Assembly: GCA_022605955.1 (NCBI GenBank)
Contig: JAKCOZ010000015.1
Location: 4,965,287-5,029,286, forward strand
Length of the DNA stretch: 64,000 nucleotides
From: Rallus limicola
Lineage: Eukaryota; Chordata; Aves; Gruiformes; Rallidae
Direction: 5' to 3'
A program made the translations under genes and the position numbers. Under the pieces are notes generated by a model, which saw nothing but the letters and a program-made list of their open reading frames with translations, was not told the origin of the DNA and ran no database searches. Below, piece by piece: positions 48,201-60,200 of this stretch (positions are counted from its first letter, which is position 1; each line of letters begins with the position of its first letter).

Positions 48201-51200
48201 TGTCACAGTTAACCCGTCACAGCCTTGAAGTTGGTAATGCTCTGTGCACAGCTCTGGCATACACAGAGGTTTGGAGGGTTTTTTATTGTGATAGCAAAAC
48301 ACAAAGAAAAAAAGATCTCCTGAGCATGGTGTTTGAATGCTGGTCAGGTTCTTGAACTAACTTTTCTCTCCCCTCTGTAATTGCTCCAAGTTCTGCCTAG
48401 CAGAGGGAGATGGCAGTTATATATATATATATATATATATTTATTTATTTATTTATATATATGAAGCACCTATCACCGTATTGATAAACATTCTTTGGAA
48501 CCACTCTGACACTTGGTGTTCCTGTGGGCTGTAGCCAAAGAAGCACCGAGTTTGCTTTTTAGAAACCATTCGGAGTGGCCCCAGACAGAAATGCTTCCCT
48601 CTTCCTGCAGGAGCAGCCAAGGGTGACTTGCAAACACACACAGGGATGGTGTGAACCTCAGGAGCTCCCTGAGCTCCTGCACTAAGGCGCAGGCTGGGGC
48701 ACTCAGACTCCCCTGCTACCTGTAGAAGTGTTACGCTTCGAGCTTGTGGTCAGCTCCAGCGTCCTGTGTTTGCTGAGATACACACAGTTCCTTTTGGCTT
48801 GCCCTCTTCATAGAAGGTTATGTAGTTTGAATATATTTCATGATTCCAGTGATTGATTTATTTTTTGTTTTAAGGATTAATTTATCTTGGAGCAGAACTG
48901 AAAGTTAAATATTTTGTCTTTGTATCTGTAAAAAAGTCCTGGAGAATCAGAGTTTTAAGCCAAATGTGGCTTAAATGACAGCTGTAGAGGACAAAATGGT
49001 TTTTAAGTGTAACCTGTGTACCTGACAAGTGCAAGATGTGTTGGGACATGGAGTGTTCTGTGTCTGTGTGTGACACTATAGCTCATCCAATTCCCCAACA
49101 GCTCCAAAAGAAGCAGTTAAAATAAAATATTTTCAAGTAAAACACAATTGGATTTTCAGATGTGGACAGAGAAGTCTCAGTCTCTTCTCAAGGTAACGCT
49201 GTCTGTTTTGTACTTACACTGCTGGGTTATGAATTCGGGACTGGATAGTGCAGCAGTCAGATAAGGGGGTGGGATCGCAGGTTGGGTTGTTACAGTGTTT
49301 TAATGAAAATAATGTAACGCAGGGGTTTGTGTTTCTTGAGTAGAAAGTCAAGTGCCAGGGCTCTGTGGACTGATTTACAATTGTGTATTGCTAATTTCAG
49401 TATATCAGTCTTCTGCAGGGATGAATTGTTTGCTGTTTTGTTGTACAGAACCTGTTGTGAGTTTGTGTTTTGCTGAATGAGGTGATGGTAGTGATGGGTC
49501 CTTCAAAAGCTTTTCATCTGAGTGGTTTTCTTACAGCTGAAAAGTGATGCTCCAGACCCTGTTAGTTGCTTGTGTTTCCTTTAGAGTATATAGAATATAA
49601 TTGCTTTTAAAAGGTGAGCAGTCCCAAGTTTGATTTGTACTTGATTTGTAAAGTTGTATTAATCTAAGTGGTGACTCTTTCTCAGTGAATGTCCTGATCT
49701 TCTGAAATGCTTGTTCACAGATACAGGTTTGAACCAAAGCACCAGCCTGTGTGTGCTGTGTATGTCAGAGCAATCTGTAGGTGGGAATTAGCTGAGGTTT
49801 CTGTTGCTGTGTGAGGTGATGTTAAGGTTCCTTCTCAGTGTTGAGCTTTGTGTGAAAAGGGTCACGAAAAGGGCAGAAATCCGTTCTGTCATTGAAGGTG
49901 TTGCTGTGTGGGTGCTCAGAACTGCCACCTCCCCGTTGGTCAGGTGAGGAGGGCACTTGCTGTAACTATTGATGCTTTAAATTGCTGGGGGGTGGTTTCC
50001 CCTCTGCACAGCAACTTCTTTCCCAGCCTGGCACAAAGGGAAGGTCCAGGAAGATGGGTACAGTGTGTCTGCAGTTGTTGGGGAGCGAGCAGGGATTCCC
50101 CAGCAGTGGGTGTCCCTGCCTGCTGCTGGAGTCCCCTCTGAGGAACCTTGGAGTTGGCACCAGCCACGGGGGCACTGGCCTTCCTGGGAAGGGCAGGTTG
50201 AGCAACGCTGCTGTAAAACAGCCTTTCACATACCCATGTGGGTGGCCTGCTCACACATCCCACTGCCTATTAATTATTAAATACCCTTCTTTAGAACAAA
50301 GCACTGCAGCTGAGAAAGTTAGTTGGGCATCGTAGTGTGTGTTTTGTTTTAAGACTCAAGCAGTGGAAGACTGTCTATTGTGAAGAGATTCCAAGTTTAC
50401 TTTGGCTCTTTTAGGAGGATTCAGGGAGACCCATTCTGAGAAATAACAACTCCTAGGATAAGCCAAGCATTTTAAAGAATAAGTGCTGTCCCAGCCTTTA
50501 TAGATTGATGGAAATGCTGTGTAAGTGCTCTGGGAAAACTGTACTCTTGCTGCTTGGGCCAAAGGACGGGTTTTGGTCAGTGCTTTGCGCACTGAAGTAG
50601 CAGTAAGTAGTGCTGTGTGTTCCTGAGATAAGTGTGTAGTGCTGTGTGTTAGTGGGGTGACTTCTTTCTGTAAAGCATTATTGCATATTGCACTACTGTG
50701 TGTTACTGCTTCAGTCTGGAAAAGAAATCCTGCCAGAGGATTTGGTATGGCATCTGAGCAGACATGTTGTGCAGTAACCAACTCCTCCTTCAGTCCTACA
50801 CAGCTTGTGTGGTTTTGTTAGGTGACAAACCCTCCTGGTGGAAAAAAAAAACTATTACTTATTGTGATGCTACTGTAAAACAAAGCTAAGAAGATTGCCT
50901 GGTTAGTGATAATCTTGTTTTACAAATCCTGACACACTGAAGTTGTGTTGGATGTGGCCTTTCCTCCTTTCACTAGACTATGTCATTATCCAGGTGTTCT
51001 CCTATCATTTTTCTCTTACCCTGCTCTGCAGTGAGACTTTTTTTTTCTCCCACTTGTGGGTTTTTTTCCCTCTCTTGATTTTACAACTTGGACACGAGCG
51101 TTGCCCTTTCTCTTCCTCCACTGTTACTTAATCCCAGGAGTAAATCTGTATGGTTCAGTGCTTTACAGCATACAGTGGTACACAGAGTAGTGTTTTTCCA

Positions 51201-54200
51201 GAAAAGCTTTGTGTTAGAAAAGGACAAGGGAGCTTGGAGATGGTCTGTTGTAACAATAAAATATTGTGCAGGGATCCAGAACGTGCTGGCGTGCTGGGAA
51301 CGGGACCGCTGTGCTGTACAGCCTCTCTCAGTGAGCAGCAGTCTGTGAGGGCAGACGGCACTAACGCTGCCATCCTGCTTCCCGTATTCATTTAGCTTCT
51401 TTTCCATCTAGCTTGGTGTCTTTGTCTTCTAGAAGAACTTTGGTGTGGTGTTCTTGGCACATAACATAAAAGCAATAGCAGATGATATTGTGACTGATGT
51501 GGCTAAGTCTTTACAGCCATTCTCTTCCAAATCTCCAGGTATTTTATAACACTCAGAGCCTTTCCTGTGTGTTCTCGTTGGTAGGAAGGCATGCTGTGCA
51601 TCTGTTTTGACTATCATGCTGCTTAGCTAGAGCTGTCTTAAGAATAATGGTCCAAGCCAGAGTACGTGTTGAGTAATCTCCCCCCCTTGTGCCTTTTTGA
51701 TTTTCCTCTGTCCTTTTCCCCCTGAAACTCAAGAATAATTATTTCTTCTGACTGTTTTCCTGGTTCCCAGCCTCAGAGAGCAGTAAGGAAACAAATGTAG
51801 CACAAGTTCCATGTGTCTGTTTAATTTCAAGGTGCACTGACCTACCAGTTCTGCAGAGCAATTAAACCACTTTGCTAAATCGTTGACTAATATGTGTATG
51901 TATTCTCAAGTGTTGTTTATCATTATTTCGTAGTTAAATTACTGTGTTTCTGTCTTCCAGACTTCAGAGGAAATACTGCACCATCTGCAAAACATTGTAG
52001 ACTTTGGAAAACATGTCATGAAGCAGTTCTTTGGGGAGAACTACGTTCACCATGGGGTAAATGTTTTATTCTTAAAATAAATGGCTTGTACACTGTAAAC
52101 ACCAAAGTGTTTTGAGGCACACTGAACGCCAGTAAAAGGAATTAACAGGGTTTGCAGATAGTCCTCCAGCAAGATATGCACACACAAAGGAAGCATTTGG
52201 ATGAGAACAGAGACCCTGCTCTGTGCTGGTGAGGTGATTAAATTGTATTCTGTGTTTTGCTCAGCGAAAGGTCAGAGGTGTGTGAGAGCTTCAGGCTTAA
52301 CTGCAAAACAAGGGGAGAAACGGGATTTGTGTGTCTCGCCTGCGTTCCTGTGTGGTTCCTGTACAGTCAGATGTCACCTTTATCCTTGCCACTCACCCTA
52401 TTCTTTGGGGTGGCCAGGCCTGAGCACCAGGTACCTGAGTGGAAAAGTCACACCTTCTCCTGGAACTCGAATGACACAGTTCTGCCTTGGAAGGGTGGGA
52501 TGGGAGATGGGAGATGACACAGGACTTTGTCATTTGCGAAGAGGACAAAATGATGCAGGTTTCTTCCTGCATGTAGGGCATTTTCAGTGAAAGTTTACTC
52601 TCTTGCATTTATTCAGATTGGGTCTTGGTTTTTGCAGGGGAGTGAGGGTTGTGTGTGCTTTCAGGTACTGGCCTTTAGACAGACGCTTAATCAGGGAGAA
52701 GCTGCTGCCTGTAGTTTGGTCTGCAGCTGTTCACATTGAAACTCAGTATTCCATTTTAAGATGCCCAAACGAGATTTTTGTGTTGAAATGCATATCTTTT
52801 AAAATCTTTTTTTAAAATCTTTTTTTCTTATAGGAAATTATTCAGCTCCCTTTGGATTTTGTAAGGCAGCTCTGCTTAAAAATTCAGCCAGAGAGGCCAG
52901 GTAAGTGCCAGGGGTAGTATTAAAGTGGGGGCCTTTCTCAATCTGCAAAGCATTTTTGTTTTATTGTAAGTAAAAGAGCATCATACCTCAGAATATGAGG
53001 AAACTTTTTTTTCAATAGTTAGGCAATGACAAGTTGAAAATCTGTTGTGAAAAAATCGGTGTGTTCTAGAGTTAGAAGTTGCTTCTGATACCAGATTAAT
53101 TGATTATGCTGGGGACAGGGATCCTTTGTAAGCCTGTGCTTGTTAACTCCTGGACAAGCTCATACCCTGTTGTGAAGTCCTTTATGAAGTCAGTGAGGGA
53201 GGTGGAAGACACATCCTGAAATAATTGTTTTGATCCCATCAGTTTCTTCTCCTGGCTATGCAGCAGAGCTTTAGAAGGAAGATTGCTTCAGAAACTCCCC
53301 GCTAAATTGTCTTGTTTTCAACGTTAGCGTTTCACACGGGGCTCAGCATCTGGCATCCCGTGAGTCACCGCACCAGAGCAGTGTGCAACTCCACCTTCCA
53401 GCTTTTCGTGTCTCTCCTGATAGCCGGGCATGTCCCTGCAAGGGGCTGCAGCGTTACAGGCTGAGCTGCCTTTAGTCTCATCCCATGGCTGGGATACGGG
53501 GCTGAGCTTGATTCCTCCCGGCTCTTATGTGGCACTTTGGGGTCACTGCCCAGAGGTGAAGTGCAGGTTCGCTTTTCTTGTCCCCTGGACGGGGAATCAA
53601 AGAAAGAATGTGTGAGGTAGGGGTGTGCTGGCCTTGTGAAACCTTTTGGAACATGCTGCAAGACTTGGTCTCTGACACACATCTTCAGTGTGAAGTGCTA
53701 CAGGATTCAGTATCGTTCTTAGTCACCAACACCTGGGAGCATCGCTCTTCACCTGTGGCTGAAAGGACAGTGGGATGTAAGCTCCAAAGTGGGCAAAGAT
53801 GAGATGTCGCTCATGGTGTGTTCATCTTGTGCTCTCCAATGTTATTGACAGTGGCCAGAAACTCCTGTTTTAGCAGAACTCCCAAGGGGAAAAAAAATGT
53901 GTTATTTAATTCTGTGGTAATTGTAGCCAGTACCTTGATGCCTTTCATCCAGGAAAAATGGAATTAATGTAGGTACAGTGAGCACAGGACAGTCTCTATC
54001 ACTGACTTGTCCTCACCTTTTTGAGAAACTGTTTCAGGCACAGGAACTAGCAAGCACAGTAAATTGTGCCCACTGAAAGTTATAAAATCAATGATACTCT
54101 GGTAGAAGTGACTGCAGAATTTAGTTTTGTGTGTCTGCAGCTTGTGGGGATTTCATTAGAAGAAGAAATGTGGTTGTGAGGAGCTGTCCAAGTGGTATTT

Positions 54201-57200
54201 CTTGCTTTACAACAGCAAATCTCACTGTTAAAAATGAACAGGATTGTTTTTTTAAAATCTTGAGGAAATAATATCCTTTAATATTCCCTTTCACATAGGC
54301 CTGTCTGACTTATGAAGGAACTTCTCTGATCCTTCAGATTTCTGGGGCTGTTGGGTTTGGCAAGTGGCTTTCAGCTGAACGTGGATGTGCCTCTGCTTAA
54401 GTTTAGGAAAAGAAAATGAACCCCAGGGATTTGGGTTTCGTCTCATTCATCCTACTGAAGCACAGCATGTACTTGCAGGCTGATGCCTCACAAGGCTTCC
54501 ATCTCTGAGATGTATTTTTTCCTATTGCAGTGTGTTGTTCAGAACACACATTTTTTTTAGCAATGGAGACTAACAGAACCCATCCATTTCGTGTGTGTCT
54601 CTAGTAACACATATCTGACAGTCTAGGAGCGTGTGTTCCCTTTACATCTGAATTCAAATCTCACAGACCTTTCTCTGTCCCAAAGGATGTGTGTAGAGGG
54701 AGGTCATTTAAAGGCTTTCTCTGAAACCATTTTGTTACTTTACATCTTCTCAGGATTTTATTTAAAAATTCTTTTTTTTGTTGTTTTTATTTTTAGAGTG
54801 GTTTACCAGAGGGAATTCATGTTCTAAGTTGTGAGCTTGTGAGGAGGGGGAAGCCAATGCTTGTTCCTCTGTGTTCCTTTTCCCAGAATTGCAGAACGTT
54901 AGGAGTTGGAAGGGACCTCAAAAGGTCATCTAGTCCAATCCCCCTGATAGAGCAGGATCACCCAGACTAGATCACACAGGATTTTCACCTATTTCTTACG
55001 TTGATGTAAAAACAAATGGCTGGGAAGAGACGAATGAGTTGAGCAAAGCCACGTACTGGTTCTGCACTCTGGTGCCATTCCAGGCCTCTCACTGATAGAG
55101 TTCTTGGGCTGGGCTGGCCAGCAGCCATTCCCAGCAGCTCCTGAGGCATTCAGCGGTTTTGAAGAAACTGAAAACAGCTGTTGATGATGGGGAGGGCAAA
55201 TTTATGCAAGTGCATGATTGACTAAGCCTGCTAACCCCTGTCCTGTCTGCTGACGTGTATTCCCACCCCCGACCTGGTAAAAAAGATAACTAGAGAGTAA
55301 AATAAACATCCCCACGCCTCATTTTCCTCTTTGTGTTGTTTCTTGTCTTGTTTTCCCCAGAGTCTCGCTGTGATAAAGACATGGACACTCTCAGTGGTTA
55401 TGCAATGTGCCTTCCCAATCTTACCCGGCTGCAGACCTATCGTTTTGTGGAACACCGGCCAATCCTCTGCATAGAGATTAAGGTACTGAAGGGGAGAGGG
55501 ATCTCCAGGGGGGGTTGTTTGCATTTTTAAAGTACCTACTGACCAGGCAGCAGCAGGGTAAGGCAGAGCTCACCCCTTTCACTGCCACTGAGTGATGAAA
55601 TATCCCTCCCCCTCTTCCAGTGCCTGATCTTTCAAAACTTGGGAAATTCCAGATACTGCTAGGTTTTTTTTGTAGGTGTGTCCTTGTTCAGTGAGGATTC
55701 TGAAATAATTGGGAATAATATTCAGCAACATACTGTGTTAGATGCTGACTGGTTTGCTGGGGTTTTTTATTTCCTTTAACATTGACTTGTGTATTGTGTG
55801 CTCTGATATTTCTATGAAGAAATACGTTTACAACCTGGTTTTGTTTCCTTGTTTTAGCCAAAGTGTGGCTTCATCCCTTTTTCCAGCCATGTTTCCCAGG
55901 AGATAAAGCACAAGGTGTGTCGTTACTGTATGCATCAGCATCTAAAGGTGACTTTTTTTTTTTGTCATCCTGCTTTCCTTTACTGTACTCTGCTTTAATT
56001 GCCATTCCAGTCTTGCTTTCCTGTTTAACGAGAGATGGAACAAGTTCTGTGGGAAGCTGGAAGCAAACACATACCTGATTAGTCTTGAGGACAATTCATG
56101 CTGTTGGTGGGGTAAACTCCGATGTAAAACTTCCTTCCTGTAACTCAGAACAGCGTGTGACACACACGGGACTCGTTCGACTGTGTGTGATGTGCCTGAG
56201 ATCGTGTAACTGTGCCTCATCTTCCTCCATGCTCCCTGTTTGTGAAAGCAGTTTGGGTGACTTGAGCTAAATATGAGGAGGAAGACCCCAGTAGTCAGAA
56301 AATGTTCATTCAAAGGGTTTTGTGTCACACATGTGACTGTTGAAATAACTGTGAGTCATTCCAGAAGGTGGTAACAGCAGCCGTGTGGGTTTTCAACAGG
56401 TAGCAAACGGAAAATGGAAGCGACCAAGCAAATACTGCCCACTGGATCTCTTCTCAGGGTAAGGAAGTGTGTGTGCCTGAGTCTCTGTGTTGGCAAAATA
56501 TCTGCTCTAGATTTCTTTCTCAGATTACTTTGACTTTTAACTGTGTAGTATTAAGGATGCTCAATCCCTGCTTCACTTTTCCAGTGACTGGTTTTGGCAT
56601 TATCTACCTCTTTACACCTATTTCTGGAATCAGAGTTGCTTGTTAATGTACCTTTTGCTATGTAACATGAAACCTGAGATGTGTTTAGTTTACTCAGATT
56701 TGAGGTTCTAAGCACAGGGAGTCACTTTGTCTTTGCAGTGACTCCAGCAGGAGTAACATGCTTAAGGGTGGTTCACTTCAGGTGCCTGATTCTGATTCCA
56801 TAGAGCCCCAGGCCTGGGTGTAAGCATCTAAAGGCTGTGACAAAACATTCTTGGGTTGTTGTGTTCTTTTTTTTCCCCTAGAAATAAACAGAGAATGCAC
56901 TTTGCTTTGAAGAGCTTATTACAGGAGGCACAGAACAACTTGAAAATATTTAAGGTAAAGAATTAAATCTGCCTGCTTGCTTTTTTTTTTTTTTGCCTTG
57001 ACTTTTAAGCAATTTGACTTCACTGTCTGAACTGTAAAGATCCTACCTCAAACCAATCTAATCAGCACCACTGCTATCAGACCCCAGCAGAAGAAGAAAA
57101 CAGGAAAATTCTTAGTTAGGTTTCAGGTTAGGACATGTAAGTAATGATTTCCTAGAACTCTGTAGTCTGAAAGAATGGTCAAGGAGCAACTGATAGGAAA

Positions 57201-60200
57201 AGGACTTTTAAAGATGCCCAGAGTTTTAAAACTTTGTGCTGCTTTGGGAGGAAGAAGCTGAAGAACTTTACGTGTTGCTGCAGATATTTATTTAAATCCC
57301 TGTTACAGCATTTGTGCTCACCAAAGGCACAGCTTGCTTCCCAGAGGAACTAAAGTTACCTTTCCTATGGCTTTCACACAGGAAAAACAGAAAGCAGTAA
57401 GTGATGGCTTATGCAGGATTTCAGATTAAATCTAGGAAATAAGATCCTATACAATTTATTTCCAGTATTAAACCAACTATTTGAATTACTTAAACTTGTA
57501 TGAACTGTCCTTGTTTTCTCTATTAGTACAGGAAGCTATCACGCCCTTTCTGTCCTTTTTATAGCCCTCTGTTTTCCAGCTTGGCCTTTAGAAGGAGGCT
57601 GGTTTGGGTGGTGCTTTTCACTGTTGATATTGTTCAGGAAGAAGCGATAGGAAGACGTGCATGGTATGGGCTCAGTGTCGCTGCATACAGTTCAGTTGGG
57701 AAAAGAGCACTTGACCTATATGGGCTTTTTTGGCCTTAATACAAAGGTGTCACTTGTGGTACCCGATTATTAAGAGGGCGAATTTTTAAGAGATGAGAGA
57801 GAGAGTGTGCATGTGTGTGTGTGTGCAGGCTGTTGAATTAATAAGCTTCTCTGTACTGCATGTATTAAAATGTTCCTTATGATGCTTTGATGAACTAAGG
57901 ATGAGTAACTGGATTTCATGAAGGGCCTAAATTGTTTCTTTCTCTCACCTGCAGAACGGGGAACTGATTTACGGCTGTAAGGATGAGCAGGATGGTGTCT
58001 CTGACTGGAACGAACTGGCTCGTCATTTAAAACCTTTCTTTTTCCCTTCCAACGGGTTGGTCAGTGGGCCTCACTGTACAAGGACAATTGTTAAAGAACT
58101 AATCCACGTTATAACTATGTCGCTACTAAGTAGCACCGATGCCTGCAGGGCAGGTGACATGAAGACAGTTCCTGTTTCACAAGGAAGAAGCTACTGTGAA
58201 GCAAGTGCTTTCAATAAGGAGCTAGTAAGAAATGGTAAGGAGTCATTGCTGTTACTCTGTAAGGATGCAGGTCTTTGCCTCTCACTTGCTGTTTAATACC
58301 AATGGGAGAATGAAACAGGGGAGTTTTAGTGACTTTTTAAAAATGCATCTGCGCTGCATAACTGCTCGAGAATTGCTTTTAACACAATCTTGTGAGCACT
58401 TCCAGCACTCCCTAGTGACACGGATGGAAATGCATCCAGGGGTGGTAGAGGAAATGCAGAAGAAAATTCTGGTTTGAGCTGAGAACCGTCACGGGCACTT
58501 TGTGTGGAGCATTTATGTTGTATGTGGTGAAGTCTTGCTGGTTCAGTTGGTTCGTTACATGATGCCTGTTTCTTGCCTTTCCCCGCTCCTCCTGTCAGCC
58601 CTTGCCAGCTAGGCTCTAGCTCATTTCCTTTTCTTCTACATCTCCACTCCTGGTAAAGAGAAAAGGTATGGGTACTGGGGGGACAAGAAATGGGAAGTGG
58701 GAGTTGGAAAACTGTAAATCATGTTAATCCCTCAGTGTGCAAGTTTTGTAAAGCTCTTATGCCAGATGCTAACTACACAAACAGCATTTCTTACTCTGCT
58801 TTTGAGCAACATCTTTTTCACTGCTAGCTGGTTGTGTTGTATTGTGTGGAGAAAGAGTAAATCTGATGGAAATGATAGCAATACAAATCTGTTCATCCTC
58901 CAATGAGACCCGCTACCTGAGAGGCTGAATTACCTTCTGCCAGCAGTTGGTACTGTTTGTGAATTTGTGCTGGCTTCAAACTTGCATGAAAACTGTTTCT
59001 TGTAGATTCAAACTTCCAAATTACAGTGGAAGTCTGTGGGTTTGGGGTTTTTCAAGTGATTTATAGAGCTGTGTACCAGGTACTTTATTCTACGGTCAAA
59101 TATGTGCTGGTGAAAGGTGCACCTGGCACATCAGTGTGTGGAAACTGAACTGTTTTGGTTTGGGTATTTTTCCCCATTGCAATTTGTTTAAAGAATGTTT
59201 GGATTTGCTTTATGAACAACCACAGATAATGGGAAAATGAAGGTAAGCCAACACTCATGTCTACCTTATTTGAAAATATATTTTTCTTCTAGGTAAACAT
59301 AAATTGGAAAGCTCTGGCTTACCGAGGGGTTGTCTCCTTTATAAAACCCTTCAGGCTCAGATGCTTGACATGCTGGATATTGAAGGACTCTATCCTTTGT
59401 ACAGTAGAGTTGAACAGTACTTAGAGGAATTTCCTGAAGAGAGGTAAGAGGTGATGGCTTTTCTTTCCCCTTCTCATTAAGTCTGCATGCAGACCCCACT
59501 GTTCTGTTCTCTCGTGCTAGGATGCATACAGCCCTCCTCAGCATATTGCCTTTTCTGAATTTCTAACTTGAAAAGACAGATAACAAAATATGAGGTTAGA
59601 ATTTTTAATAACAACATTGGTCATTTTGACCTGAATTTTTATGTAACGAGTCCAGGAAGTTCCCAACAAGGTAAAGGAGGAAATGCCCCATTCCTTAGTA
59701 GTGGAGGTTGTCTGTGTGAGGAAAGATGCTGTAGAACGGATGTTTTGGTACCTGGAGCACTAGGATGATGGTTGCCATAATAACAATGTTCCTGCAGTGA
59801 TTCTCAAGTCTTTATTTGCCCCTGTGTATCTTTAAAACCCTGGATTTGGTACTCAGCAGCAATCCAGCCTGTGCCTGCAAGACCTTAGAGAAAGTGTGAG
59901 GGGGTAGTAGCCCAGTGTCTGCTGGCTTGTCCCACCTGTCCTTATGGGCAGTGAGTAGCTCCCAGTGCCAGACCGTAACCCACGCCGCAGGTGCTCAGCA
60001 CATCCTTGAGGCTCGAGAATCTCTATCTTGTGGTCTTTCTTGCCTGGTGAAGAAAGACTGGGTCTTGTGAGGCGCTACGTTTGTGTTGCTGTTTGCAGTA
60101 ATAATTGCAATAAAACCCCTTGACTTGGGTGCTGGCCACGTCCTCGGGCTGTAACCTGCCTGTAACTCTGCCTTTGCTCACACGAGGGCACTCTGGCCTC

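Larger units (their letters stand above)
46663..51960 (+). other. IPPK intron 2 (5.3 kb)
   Basis: The intron contains a 20-base tandem repeat, a long C/T tract and a TA/TTTA microsatellite. A GC-richer patch lies at 49.9-50.25 kb with overlapping short open frames on both strands and no recognisable protein. Confidence 0.75.

Noticed and set aside
49908..50335. Cluster of open frames on both strands in IPPK intron 2
   Set aside because: The frames overlap on both strands in a GC-richer patch, and none shows domain structure or in-phase splice sites joining IPPK.
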